Of a stretch of 64,000 bases of DNA, positions 26,365-35,847 are shown piece after piece; the first letter of the stretch is position 1, and every line of letters starts with the position of its first letter. A program made the position numbers and the translations under genes. The notes beneath the pieces are model-generated. The model had not been told where the DNA came from. It saw nothing but the letters and a program-made list of their open reading frames with translations, and ran no database searches. The DNA is from an uncultured Kordiimonas sp. (GTDB taxonomy: Bacteria > Pseudomonadota > Alphaproteobacteria > Sphingomonadales > Kordiimonadaceae). Where the stretch lies: NCBI GenBank assembly GCA_947500295.1, contig CANMRM010000003.1, positions 310,001-374,000 on the forward strand. The letters are read 5' to 3'.

Positions 26365-27534
26365 ATGAAACAAACACTGGTGAAATTCAGGGAAGCGGTT
26401 GCTGACCGCATGCGAACCGATGCGACTGGTGGGTACCAGGTCACATTGGGCACCCGCGCCAAGCTTTTATCCTATCGATGGGTGCTGGTGATTTTTGGTT
26501 TGTATGTGCTCTACAATCTATTGTGGGTCTCAGATCAATACGTCACAGAAGCCCGCGTATATGTGAAGTCGACGAACGAGGCATCGCCAATTACCACTTC
26601 GCTGCCGCTGGTTAACGCCGGGTTTGGCGGCGCGTCTCAGGACGCATTGCTGCTGCAAAACTATATCCGGTCTGCAGACATGCTTGCGGCGATTGATGGC
26701 AAGCTGGATCTTCGTGCTCATTTCTCCAGCGGCGAGTGGGATTATTTTTCCCGGATGAGCAGTGCTGTCGCTGAAGAGCATTTTTTGACGTATTTTCGTG
26801 ACCACCTGCGCGTATCTGTCGAGCAGGAGTCGAACATTATTACCATTCGGGGTCAGGCCTTTACGCCTGATTTTTCACGCGACCTCGTGAATGCTGCGCT
26901 GGTGGAGGCTGAGGCCTACATAAACGGCGTCAGCCAGAAAATCGCGCTGCAAGAGATATCTTTTGTAGAAGGTGAGCTGGAACGTGCCCGCGGGGCTGTT
27001 GAAGAGAGCCGGGGCGCGATGCTGGCCTTTCAGTCGGAAAACGAACTTCTGGACCCGGCTGCCACCGGCGAGGCAATACAGGCTGTTGTCAATGAGATGG
27101 AAGGTGAGCTTGTCAGACTGGAAGCCGAGGAGAAAGTGCTGACAGGCTATTTGCAGTCGGACGCTGCCGAACTCGTTACGGTGCGGGCTCGAATTGACGG
27201 CATTAGAAATCAACTGGAGCAGGAGCGGGACAAATTCGCGAGCCAGGGCATGGACTCGATCAACCAGGTGAATGCCAGGTTTGAAGAGCTCAAGCTTTCC
27301 TTCGAATTCGCGATGGACATTTACCGCGGGTCTTTGCAAACGTTGGAGCAGGCCAGGGTAGAAAGCTACCGCAAACTGAAGCATCTGGTGGTTGTACAGT
27401 CGCCGCAACTGCCGGACGCAGCGCTGGTACCCCGCAAGCTGTACAATATTGTCACGCTGTTTGTTATCCTCAATCTGATTTACGGGATTGTTGCAATGAT
27501 CATCGCAACAATTCGGGAGCATAGAGATGTTTGA
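26365..27534 (+). CDS. kpsE: Capsule export inner-membrane/periplasmic protein KpsE
   Basis: A polysaccharide co-polymerase (PCP-3) type protein of 389 residues. A membrane helix near 34-55 is followed by a large periplasmic region with a predicted coiled coil (about 190-330, rich in E, Q and A) and a second helix near 360-382. It links the KpsMT transporter to the outer-membrane KpsD. It overlaps kpsD by eight bases, so the export genes form a tight operon. Confidence 0.92.
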   Translation: MKQTLVKFREAVADRMRTDATGGYQVTLGTRAKLLSYRWVLVIFGLYVLYNLLWVSDQYVTEARVYVKSTNEASPITTSLPLVNAGFGGASQDALLLQNYIRSADMLAAIDGKLDLRAHFSSGEWDYFSRMSSAVAEEHFLTYFRDHLRVSVEQESNIITIRGQAFTPDFSRDLVNAALVEAEAYINGVSQKIALQEISFVEGELERARGAVEESRGAMLAFQSENELLDPAATGEAIQAVVNEMEGELVRLEAEEKVLTGYLQSDAAELVTVRARIDGIRNQLEQERDKFASQGMDSINQVNARFEELKLSFEFAMDIYRGSLQTLEQARVESYRKLKHLVVVQSPQLPDAALVPRKLYNIVTLFVILNLIYGIVAMIIATIREHRDV

Positions 27535-29179
27535 GCGGATTAAGAAATCTGTACAGAACGCGATTAGCGTTATGCTGATTGCCGCCTTTGGGTTTATGCA
27601 GCCTGTCTGGGCGCAAACGACGCCAATCGCGCAGGATGCGGAACCGGTCAACCAGTCGGAAGCGACCACCGTACCGGTGGACAGCGCCTTCGGCTCCTGG
27701 ATTTTTGGTGGCGAATTTGCCAACCAGTCATTTATTGGCTTTAACCCCAGTTACGAAATCTCGGTTGGTGACCAGATTTCGCTTCAGCTTTGGGGTGGCT
27801 TTGAATTTACCGGCGACCTTACGGTTGATGCCCAGGGCAATGTGTTCATTCCCAAGGTAGGGCCTGTCGCCGTTCAGGGTGTGAGGAACGAAGACCTGAA
27901 CACCTATATTTCTGATGCGGTGAAAAAAGTCTTCCTGAAAAATGTCGGTGCCTATGCCAGTCTTGGCGGTGCGGAGCCTGTGAAGGTTTTTGTTACTGGT
28001 TTTGTACAGAAAGCAGGGCTGTTTCAGGGGCATTCATCAGATTCAGTACTCTATTTCCTCGATAGCGCAGGGGGCATTGACCCGGAGCGCGGTTCGTTCC
28101 TGGATGTGAAAGTTATCCGCGGCGGGCGTGAATATCGTTCCATCAATCTTTATGATTTCATTTTGACCGGCAAGTTGCCGTCGTTCCAGATCGCGGACGG
28201 TGACACGATTGTCGTGCGGCCGATCCTGTCGCAGGCAGCGGTGCTGGGCGATGTGCAAAACAGCAACGCTTTTGAATTTCGGGGCAATGAAACCTCTGTC
28301 GACAGCCTATTGGCCCTTGCCCGGCCACTGCCACAGGCAACACACGTCCGCATCAGCCGCAACAATATGGCAAAAACGGAAGTAGAATATCTGGAAATTG
28401 AGGAGGCGAGGGCCGGAACTGTTCATCCCGGGGATGTGCTCGAAGTTGTTTCAGACAAGTTGCAGGGCACTATCTCGGTCAGGGTCGAGGGAGAGGTTAC
28501 TGGGGCACAGGAATTTGTGATGCCCTATGGCGCGACGCTTGGGCAACTGCTGTCGCAGGTTGATTTTGGTGTCAACGCGCAACGCGATGCCGTTCAGCTC
28601 CTAAGGCACAGTGTGCGCGAGCGACAAAAAGAGACACTTGACGCACAATTGCGGGCGCTTGAAGCCAGCGTCCTGACGGCGCGGTCGAAAACAGCAGCGG
28701 AAGCCGACCTCCGCCAGCGCGAAGCAGAGTTAATTCTGCAGTGGGTTGAACGCGCCAGAAACGTCGAGCCAAAAGGCCAAGTGTCGCTTGGCAGTGCGTC
28801 GTCTGTCGACGACATTTTGCTGGAGCAGGGTGATATTGTCAGGATACCACGCACCAGCAACCTGATCATGGTGCATGGAGATGTTTTGTTCCCAAGCGCG
28901 ATGGCCTATCAGGACGGTAGCACCATTGAAGCCTACATTGAACAGGCGGGCGGTTTTACTCAAAGCAGAAGCGCGTCAAACGTGCTGGTGCTTCACCGCG
29001 ACGGCAGCTTCAAGAAGATATCTAAAAGGCAGTTGCGCAGCCGGGATATTGGGTTATATCCGGGCGACGAGATATTTGTGCTGCCGCGCGTTCAGACAAA
29101 GAGCTTCCAGTTGGCGCAGGACATAATCACAATTTTCTATCAGCTTGCCCTGTCGGCTGGTGTGGTCTTGCGGCTTTAG
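27527..29179 (+). CDS. kpsD: Capsule export outer-membrane protein KpsD
   Basis: Outer polysaccharide export protein of 550 residues. A signal peptide ends near residue 29 (PVWA-QTT). The Poly_export domain follows: YEISVGDQISLQLWG, then GNVFIPKVGPVAVQGV. SLBB-type repeats (KVFVTGFVQKAG, then LGDVQN and VHGDVLFP) follow. A coiled segment near 365-405 interrupts the repeats, as in E. coli KpsD. There is no lipobox cysteine, unlike Wza. It completes the KpsMTED exporter. Confidence 0.92.
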   Translation: MFERIKKSVQNAISVMLIAAFGFMQPVWAQTTPIAQDAEPVNQSEATTVPVDSAFGSWIFGGEFANQSFIGFNPSYEISVGDQISLQLWGGFEFTGDLTVDAQGNVFIPKVGPVAVQGVRNEDLNTYISDAVKKVFLKNVGAYASLGGAEPVKVFVTGFVQKAGLFQGHSSDSVLYFLDSAGGIDPERGSFLDVKVIRGGREYRSINLYDFILTGKLPSFQIADGDTIVVRPILSQAAVLGDVQNSNAFEFRGNETSVDSLLALARPLPQATHVRISRNNMAKTEVEYLEIEEARAGTVHPGDVLEVVSDKLQGTISVRVEGEVTGAQEFVMPYGATLGQLLSQVDFGVNAQRDAVQLLRHSVRERQKETLDAQLRALEASVLTARSKTAAEADLRQREAELILQWVERARNVEPKGQVSLGSASSVDDILLEQGDIVRIPRTSNLIMVHGDVLFPSAMAYQDGSTIEAYIEQAGGFTQSRSASNVLVLHRDGSFKKISKRQLRSRDIGLYPGDEIFVLPRVQTKSFQLAQDIITIFYQLALSAGVVLRL

Positions 29180-29224
29180 GCCGGAAACCGGCGCGGTGAC
29201 GCGGCTAAAGCAGGCTTGACCAAC

Positions 29225-30199
29225 ATGTATCGAAAGATCAGGAAACTGTACCGCGATCCGATGGCGTTCTTTCTCGATTCGGATAAACCGCCTCTCAGGA
29301 AGGTGGGAGAGCGCATGTACCATCGCCGAACCTTCCGATACCGGTCTCTGGGTATTGAGCACAAGGACGTAAAAATCTCGGTTGTCATGACGGCTCACAA
29401 CACCGGGCACCTCATCGAGGACGCAGCGCTGTCGGTGCTGAATCAAAGCCATGAAAACCTGGAGCTCATTGTTGTGGATGATGCCTCGAACGATGATACC
29501 GTTCGGCGACTTCGCGATATCAAAGCCAAAGACCCTCGGCTCAAGGTGTTTTCCTCGCCGACCAATCACGGTACCTATTGGTCAAAAAACTGGGGCATCC
29601 GACATGCGTCGGGCGATTATGTTGCGACGCACGATAGCGATGATACATCTCATCCAGATAGATTGATGCTGCAGCTCGGGGCGCTGAAGGCCAACAGGGA
29701 TGCCGTTGCCTGCACGGCACGTTGGCAACGCGTCAACTCAGCAGGCGAACAGTTGGTAATTGATGGTCGCTCGGAACGTATGGCGGCGATAAGCCTGATG
29801 TTTGACCGCAAGCGCGTATTGGAATGTACCGGCTACTATGACAGCGTGCGCATATCGGCGGATACAGAATTTATCACCCGGCTTGAGCATGTTTTCGGAA
29901 AGCGAAAGGTTCTGCACCTGCGCAACCACCTCTATACAGGCTTGCTGCGGGACGATTCGTTGACACGCGGTGAAGGGTCCGGGTTTAGTTGGCAAGCCGA
30001 AGGCAATAGTTTCCGGCGCGAACTGTCGGGAGACCGGGCAGAATATCACAAGGCGTTTCACGTTTGGCACAACGGCCAGAATGATTCTCGTGATCTGAAG
30101 ATTGACTTTCCCCTGTCGGCCCGCCCATTTCCGGCCGCTTCCGCCATGACCAAAGGCTGTGACGACAGTGACTTGGCCAAAGTGAAAGAAGTGCTTTAA
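29225..30199 (+). CDS. GT2 family glycosyltransferase
   Basis: Inverting GT-A glycosyltransferase, 324 residues. Residues about 50-160 are the catalytic domain: SVVMTAHNTGHLIEDAALSV, then LIVVDDASNDDTVRRL, and THDSDDTSHPDRL as the metal-binding DxD region. The C-terminal 100 residues are an unassigned extension. ATG 29225 is preferred over TTG 29216 by ribosome-site spacing. It follows kpsD by 45 bases and probably adds a capsule sugar in the cytoplasm; donor and linkage are unknown. Confidence 0.82.
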   Translation: MYRKIRKLYRDPMAFFLDSDKPPLRKVGERMYHRRTFRYRSLGIEHKDVKISVVMTAHNTGHLIEDAALSVLNQSHENLELIVVDDASNDDTVRRLRDIKAKDPRLKVFSSPTNHGTYWSKNWGIRHASGDYVATHDSDDTSHPDRLMLQLGALKANRDAVACTARWQRVNSAGEQLVIDGRSERMAAISLMFDRKRVLECTGYYDSVRISADTEFITRLEHVFGKRKVLHLRNHLYTGLLRDDSLTRGEGSGFSWQAEGNSFRRELSGDRAEYHKAFHVWHNGQNDSRDLKIDFPLSARPFPAASAMTKGCDDSDLAKVKEVL

Positions 30200-30205
30200 A
30201 GGCTC

Positions 30206-31360
30206 ATGCGGAACAAGAAGCAACATATTCCCGCAGATATCGAGAGTTTCCAGACTAGCTGGATTGCCTTCTCGCAAGCCGCCGCAGCTCTAAACTGGCC
30301 CTATGATGCCCACCAGATGACGGCCGATGATGTCCTCGTAGTTGATACCCAGACGCAACAGGCACTTGAGGAAAACAAGCCGCAGGATGGCCCCCGTTTC
30401 CTGTCGCCTGAAACTGCAGTTCAGGATGCAGGTCGACCAGATGGCCGGATTTTTGTTCTGATGGCCCACGGCGAGAAAGAGCTGGTTCGTCGGCTTCGTA
30501 ATGAAAATCCAGACGGAACCATTATTTCAGTGACCTATGGTTCAGCTGTCTCCATCCTCAGTGCGAAAGCGCTGCTCGAAGGATTGAGGTTCTCGTTCCT
30601 GTTTGCTGCCCCGGGAAGCGGATCTGACTATGTTGCAGATCTGATGCAGGCAAACCGCATGGCAACAACAATCGATTTATTTGATTCGATAACAGCTGCG
30701 TGGATCAATGTTGCGAAGGACTTCAATCCCGTCCGATTTGCGGCGTCAAAAATCCCGGACATTGATGCATCCACCACCAGGGGAAAAGTTTGCGTTCGGT
30801 TGCCTATTGACTGCCTGGAAACAATGAGGAAGCGCAGGCAATTCTTGCCAAAGTCGCTCAAGTCATACTCTCTGAAACTGAACGCGCGTTGTATTTACAT
30901 GGTTCGTCGTTCCAAAGCGGATCAGGCAGCGCTTCTGCGCGTCACAAACGAACACCCGTTAGAGGAAGACCGCGAGCCCCGCAAAGCGGGCCTGAAGTTT
31001 GCCAATTCAAAGATGCCCCCCAGTGCAGACCTGTTGCCGATAGCGCTGGACCTCATGGAACTTGAGGTTCGGTTTGAAAAGTTTCTCGGCAATCTTCCGC
31101 AACTGCGTGTGCTTACGTATGAGGAAGCGCGAACCAGCCCCGTTGAAGTTCTCAATATGCTGGCTTCGTTCCTCGGGTCCGGATTGTTGCGCAAAGTGAA
31201 CGTTCTTGACGCAAAACCATATGATTTTGCACCGAAATGGCGTTCACGCATGCGGACACAATTCAAGAAAGATGTTGAAACCTTTTTTGGCCTGGAGATC
31301 AATGGCGTTGGATCATATTCCCCGGCACTGCTGCGCGCGTTCAGTGACGCCAAAGACTAG
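30206..31360 (+). CDS. Stf0-like sulfotransferase homologue
   Basis: A 384-residue paralogue of the protein at 4032. An N-terminal domain of about 130 residues is followed by FLFAAPGSGSDYVADLMQAN at the P-loop position and MVRRSKADQAALLRV at the 3'-phosphate position. The P-loop keeps GSGS and so is less degenerate than in the 4032 copy, but TPRSGST is still not intact. ATG 30206 follows AAAGG. It ends tail to tail with the leftward hypothetical, sharing the CTAG at the stops. Whether it transfers sulfate is uncertain. Confidence 0.6.
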   Translation: MRNKKQHIPADIESFQTSWIAFSQAAAALNWPYDAHQMTADDVLVVDTQTQQALEENKPQDGPRFLSPETAVQDAGRPDGRIFVLMAHGEKELVRRLRNENPDGTIISVTYGSAVSILSAKALLEGLRFSFLFAAPGSGSDYVADLMQANRMATTIDLFDSITAAWINVAKDFNPVRFAASKIPDIDASTTRGKVCVRLPIDCLETMRKRRQFLPKSLKSYSLKLNARCIYMVRRSKADQAALLRVTNEHPLEEDREPRKAGLKFANSKMPPSADLLPIALDLMELEVRFEKFLGNLPQLRVLTYEEARTSPVEVLNMLASFLGSGLLRKVNVLDAKPYDFAPKWRSRMRTQFKKDVETFFGLEINGVGSYSPALLRAFSDAKD

Positions 31361-31968
31361 TCAGGCCTGTCGGCTTCAACCCGGATTCTTGAAATGGCAA
31401 CGCTGACGAAACTGTCTACGCCGACCGCGAGGCGCGACTGGCCCGCAGACTGCAATCTCAGGATAGAGAAAGGCTGAGGTGGTAAAGCGCCAATCTTCCC
31501 ATGGAACACCCAGCGATTGAAGCCTTTGCGTTTAAGCGTGCCCTCTACCGGCTGATTTTCCATCCAAAACGACAGTGTTTTCAGGTGCCGTCGCCGGCTG
31601 AACCCAGCGCCCTCAATCGTGACGGTTCCACCCGCCGTCAGGTCAACGGGGAGCAAGACAGTGCCGATTCGCCCCATCCACCTAAAAGCTGTGCCATCCC
31701 GCCGCCGACCAAGGTCGCTCCAGCCGGTTCCGACGAAAGCGTCGGATTCTGCCAGAAGGTCAACGGCACGAGGCGGTTGAACCGCACTGTGCAATCTTGA
31801 AAGATGTACGGATCGCGCGGACAGTTCCCGCTCAAATTTTGCGCGCTGGATTCGCAACAATGCGTCGATGTAACGAACGGCCGCTTTCGGAAAGCGAGGC
31901 TCCGGTGTTGATGCATCCTGGCTCTCGACAACAGGCGCAGATTGTTCTGGTGTCTCTTTTTCCTTCAT
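31357..31968 (-). CDS. Hypothetical protein
   Basis: A 203-residue protein with no recognised domain. The first 30 residues are low-complexity and acidic, then comes a basic helical stretch, and the rest looks beta-rich (VTIEGAGFSRRRHLKTLSFW). ATG 31968 overlaps the upstream glycosyltransferase stop as ATGA; a start at 31980 is possible. It is the last gene of the leftward galE operon. No signal peptide is seen. Confidence 0.5.
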   Translation of the reverse strand: MKEKETPEQSAPVVESQDASTPEPRFPKAAVRYIDALLRIQRAKFERELSARSVHLSRLHSAVQPPRAVDLLAESDAFVGTGWSDLGRRRDGTAFRWMGRIGTVLLPVDLTAGGTVTIEGAGFSRRRHLKTLSFWMENQPVEGTLKRKGFNRWVFHGKIGALPPQPFSILRLQSAGQSRLAVGVDSFVSVAISRIRVEADRPD

Positions 31969-33833
31969 AATGGAGACCATTCCAGAAGCAGCCCTTCTTC
32001 GGCAAGTGTTTTTGTCAGGTCAATCGGCTCCCCCGAGGGAGCTGGCGAAGCCGTGATTTTGACGGCCACCACGCCATGGTTACCGATCTTGAAAGGCTGG
32101 GCCCGGTTGTTGTGGAGAAATACGGTAGTCGTGTTGTCGGTCGCGACCAGAGTATGTGACGTTTGGACGCTCATTGAGAGTGTGCCTGCGGTTCCTGTAA
32201 AGCAAACGAGCGTGAGAATTCTTCGTGTGCGGTCAAGTTTGCAGAATATTCCTGCCTCTTCTTCAAAAAGGGAATCGCACCCTGGATCGGCAAATGCGTT
32301 TTCAGGCAGACGGAAAAGCCAACTGATAGGCTTTTTTGATGTGACGGCGTGTGCAGCCTGCACTCCGTCGACATTGCATCCAAAAGCGAGAGCGTCCCGT
32401 GCCTGGAGAAGGGCAGGCTGAATTGAATTCCAGTCTGCGACTTTTATCCTCGTGTCGGCCATTGAGCTATTGGGATCGCCGAGGATCAGAGGCTCTTCGA
32501 AACCAAGCATCTCGGGAATCCTGAGCACGGGTTCTTCCATAAATGCTGCCAGAAACTCTGCCAGTTCGGGTGTCAGGAACTTTGGACAGTGTTCTTTGTC
32601 CAGATCCGGAAACTGTTGTGCCAGAATTGCGGGAGCTGGTGCCGACCCTATCAGGGCACGAATGCCGGACATTGACTGTGCAGCCGTCGCCATTGGTGAT
32701 TTGAAGGACATGTCCGGCGGCAGAATCGACTGTAGAGATCTCATACGTTTTGCTGAAGATGCCGCTTCAAGGACAGTGTTGCACCATTTTTGGGCCTGTT
32801 GGTCATTTTGTTCAGAGGTGGAAAAATTACGGTAGCTTTCAGCAAGCGCGCTTCGCAGGTCCGCGTTTTGTGCGAGTGCCTGAACGGCAAGGGCCAATTC
32901 AGCCGTTGCCCTATTGTGGCTGACGGGCAGCACGCAGCCTGGCGGTAAATCTGCTGACCAGGCCTGATTTGCACACACAACCGTCTTGCCCATGGCCAAT
33001 GAAGCCAGTGCAAGGGGGCAGAATGGCAGATCAAACCCGTCCATAATAATGATGACGTCGGACGCTTCCAAAGCAGTTCTTGCCGACTCCGCATGCCGCA
33101 TGGAGAAGGAAACATTGATCATATCAGCCGGTGCCAGGTGGCTGAGAAGTTCGTTTTGACTGGATGGTTCACGTCCAAAGGCCAGCAATTGAAGTGGATT
33201 ACCAGCGTCCCATGGCGTCGAGTGTCGTATTGTTGCATCGAATGGGGGTGGTCCAGCGAAAACCGGCGAAAACCCGGCATCTGCAAGCGCTGTACCTTGC
33301 AGGCCAGAAAGTGCGACATGCGCGGTGGCTGCGGACAGGCAGGCATCATAACCCGAGATTTCATGGCCAATTTCTTTTGATCGGCGCCGGTGGTGAGTGA
33401 GGCTTCGGGCCAGCGTATTACCATCTTGTCCGGCTGTGCCCGCCAGCCAGTTTTCTATTGCTGTGTCCTGGTTAACCGATGTTTCGAAAACCATAAGCGC
33501 AATGTCATAAAGGCTGTTGTCGGCTACCACAACGGCACCCGGGTAGTCTTGAAGCATACGGATGGTCGACAAACTCGGAGCACCGTTGCCGGCAACATAG
33601 AGGCGTGGCCAAGTGTCAAAAGAGCCATTCTGGATCTGTTCATCAAATGGCCGCATGACCTTCAGCCCCAAGTCGTCCGAGGGCGGCGGCGCGAGCGCAT
33701 CAATAAGAACAGCAACTTCAATACCGGCGCTGAGGAATGCTCTTGCTGTGGCTTCCGTGAGGCGGGCGCCATTGCACGCTGCAGGGGGAAGTGATCCGAC
33801 GATGAGCAATGTATCAGGAGATGTCATGATCAT
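31965..33833 (-). CDS. Divergent GT-B glycosyltransferase-like protein
   Basis: A 622-residue protein. The N-terminal 360 residues read like a GT-B fold: LLIVGSLPPAACNGARLTEA at the start, then a second half with LLAFGREPSSQNELL, SDVIIIMDGFDLPFCPLAL and ALASLAMGKTVVCANQAW, the position where GT4 enzymes carry the donor-binding E-x7-E. The usual acidic pair is not obvious. The C-terminal 250 residues are unassigned. It overlaps the upstream GT4 stop by four bases. A capsule-related glycosyltransferase is the best guess. Confidence 0.55.
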   Translation of the reverse strand: MIMTSPDTLLIVGSLPPAACNGARLTEATARAFLSAGIEVAVLIDALAPPPSDDLGLKVMRPFDEQIQNGSFDTWPRLYVAGNGAPSLSTIRMLQDYPGAVVVADNSLYDIALMVFETSVNQDTAIENWLAGTAGQDGNTLARSLTHHRRRSKEIGHEISGYDACLSAATAHVALSGLQGTALADAGFSPVFAGPPPFDATIRHSTPWDAGNPLQLLAFGREPSSQNELLSHLAPADMINVSFSMRHAESARTALEASDVIIIMDGFDLPFCPLALASLAMGKTVVCANQAWSADLPPGCVLPVSHNRATAELALAVQALAQNADLRSALAESYRNFSTSEQNDQQAQKWCNTVLEAASSAKRMRSLQSILPPDMSFKSPMATAAQSMSGIRALIGSAPAPAILAQQFPDLDKEHCPKFLTPELAEFLAAFMEEPVLRIPEMLGFEEPLILGDPNSSMADTRIKVADWNSIQPALLQARDALAFGCNVDGVQAAHAVTSKKPISWLFRLPENAFADPGCDSLFEEEAGIFCKLDRTRRILTLVCFTGTAGTLSMSVQTSHTLVATDNTTTVFLHNNRAQPFKIGNHGVVAVKITASPAPSGEPIDLTKTLAEEGLLLEWSPL

Positions 33834-34981
33834 GCCTTCGCAATGCTCGGTACTGGCTGTCCGGCTAGCTTGGGAAACAGCTGATGCATGGCCTTGTTTT
33901 GGGCCGCCATATATGAAAGCGCAATTTGCTTCGATTGATCTTCGTAGGAAGAGATCTGATCAGGCGAGCCGAGTGTGCGTAAATGGTCGCAGATTGCCCC
34001 GGCATCAGCCAGTTGATGATTGGCAGCCCTGCTGTCGATGCCGACCATGGCGTCTTTGGTTGCAACGAGGGCTTTCCCGAACGCCAGTGCCTCAATTGAC
34101 TTGATCTTCAGCCCTGTCCCGCCGCAATTCGGATTGATGATGACATCCATCGACCGGTAGAACTCACGTGCGTCGTCTACAAAACCGAGTTTTTTTGCAG
34201 GTGTATCAACAGCTGCAGCGCTGGCACAAATGGCACCCGCCAGGACAAACTCAAACTTTTCCAACATGTCAGGACGGTTTTGCAGCGCATTATTTAGATC
34301 GCGCAGGCTTTGTTGGTTGATGGGATTGTCGCTGGCCATGTAGCCAACACGTATCGGCCTGGTTTTGGAAAGTTGCGCCTTTGGCAGGAAATCCGTGTTG
34401 ATGAAATGTCCCAGCGTAACGACATCTGCCTGTGTGCGACCGGCGAATTCGCCAGCTTCCTCCGACTGAATTGCGATGACAGTATCGGCACGATTGAAGC
34501 CTTTGCTTTCCTCAGCCATTGATGTGGAATACCAGCTGGCGGGCAACCCGTCGGCCATAAGCCTTTTGTGGCGCTCGGCGAAGACATCATGTGTGTCGAT
34601 ATATTTCGGAATACCGGCTGGTACGTCTTCAAGCCATTTGGAGAACCAGACATAGTTGGCAATGCAATATTCGATTCGCCAGGTCCCCAGGATTTTTTGC
34701 GTTATCTCCGTAACCTGATCCAGATACCAGTCATCAATCAGGTGATGTTTGGATGCTGGCGGGCGCCGGGTGTGTGCATTGCCATGAGGCAGGACGGTGA
34801 CATGGTCCCATGCCTCCCGCATTGCCAGCTCTTCTTTTTGCGGCAGGGTCTCAAGCCCGCCATACACAAAATGGATCTTTGCACCCAAGTCCTGCAGCGC
34901 TTTGCACACAGTCGTGACCCGTGCGCGGTTTCCGTGATTCTGCGGATGTGACGGAATGGGGCTGGTGACAAGGATGTGCAT
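33830..34981 (-). CDS. GT4-family glycosyltransferase
   Basis: A 383-residue retaining GT-B enzyme. The N-terminal acceptor half begins HILVTSPIPSHPQNHGNRAR; the C-terminal half has RVGYMASDNPINQQSLRDL and VIINPNCGGTGLKIKSIEAL, which supplies the glutamate-containing donor loop, followed by LAFGKALVATKDAMVGID. It lies between a sulfotransferase and a divergent glycosyltransferase in the leftward galE operon. Substrate is unknown. Confidence 0.83.
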   Translation of the reverse strand: MHILVTSPIPSHPQNHGNRARVTTVCKALQDLGAKIHFVYGGLETLPQKEELAMREAWDHVTVLPHGNAHTRRPPASKHHLIDDWYLDQVTEITQKILGTWRIEYCIANYVWFSKWLEDVPAGIPKYIDTHDVFAERHKRLMADGLPASWYSTSMAEESKGFNRADTVIAIQSEEAGEFAGRTQADVVTLGHFINTDFLPKAQLSKTRPIRVGYMASDNPINQQSLRDLNNALQNRPDMLEKFEFVLAGAICASAAAVDTPAKKLGFVDDAREFYRSMDVIINPNCGGTGLKIKSIEALAFGKALVATKDAMVGIDSRAANHQLADAGAICDHLRTLGSPDQISSYEDQSKQIALSYMAAQNKAMHQLFPKLAGQPVPSIAKA

Positions 34982-35003
34982 GACGCTGGGCTGCTGCTTC
35001 GAT

Positions 35004-35819
35004 CTAAAAGTCGAACGTTACATCAGGAACACGACATTTGTCGCTAATCACATTCTGTTCTTCATCCGACAACGCAATTTTATAAGGGCCTGTTTGAACC
35101 AGGCTTTTTTCCCGCAACTCGGGAGGCAGGGATTTGAGGTAGTTTTCTTTGCTCAGCGATTCTATCGGCGCTCTCAATCCGGGCGAAAACCCCAGCACTT
35201 CCTTTTCAGCAAATTCAAGGAAACCTGCACTATTGTCAGCAACTTTCTGGTACTCCACCATTGTCAGCAAAGACCTGTATTTTTCCACCGTTGTGACATA
35301 GGAGCTCCAATAGTCGCAAAAATTCTCGAGCATTTCGAAGCGTTCTTTGAACTCCGGGTCGTGATAGCTCTCGTCGCGGTGGTCTGCCATGTGGCGAATC
35401 AACGAGCGGAATACAGGGTGAGGATCTCGGTAAACGCAGACGTTGGTTGAATCCGGGAATACTTTCTTGATCAGGTTTATCCAGAACACGTTGCGCGGAG
35501 ATTTCTCCACTATGGCTTGGCAATCTTGCGGTACGGGGCCTCCGGAAAAGAAGAGATGCAGGAACAACTTCTCATGCATTAACCTGAAACTGGCCGGGGT
35601 CACCGGTTCCAGGCCGCCACGTCCGTCATAAACTTCTTTGTTCACAATCTCTATGTTCTGATTGTAGGAAACAACGAGCCGTTCCAAATCTTTGGCGAAA
35701 ATTCGAAAATAGTCCAGTTCACCTTTCGCATAAACGTTGTTGAACAATCCGAAGATCCGGCCAATGAACGTTGTGCCGCTTTTCGTGTATCCACCTATAA
35801 ATATCTTTTTGGGTTGCAT
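35004..35819 (-). CDS. P-loop sulfotransferase
   Basis: A 271-residue PAPS-dependent sulfotransferase. FIGGYTKSGTTFIGRIFGLF (about 6-25) has the intact SGTT 5'-phosphosulfate loop, and TNVCVYRDPHPVFRSLI has the arginine and serine of the 3'-phosphate site. AGGAAG precedes ATG 35819. It lies 29 bases after galE in the same operon, so its acceptor is probably the sugar chain built there. Cytoplasmic, no signal peptide. Confidence 0.85.
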   Translation of the reverse strand: MQPKKIFIGGYTKSGTTFIGRIFGLFNNVYAKGELDYFRIFAKDLERLVVSYNQNIEIVNKEVYDGRGGLEPVTPASFRLMHEKLFLHLFFSGGPVPQDCQAIVEKSPRNVFWINLIKKVFPDSTNVCVYRDPHPVFRSLIRHMADHRDESYHDPEFKERFEMLENFCDYWSSYVTTVEKYRSLLTMVEYQKVADNSAGFLEFAEKEVLGFSPGLRAPIESLSKENYLKSLPPELREKSLVQTGPYKIALSDEEQNVISDKCRVPDVTFDF

Positions 35820-35847
35820 TCGATTGCTTCCTCTGCGCGCAAGATAT

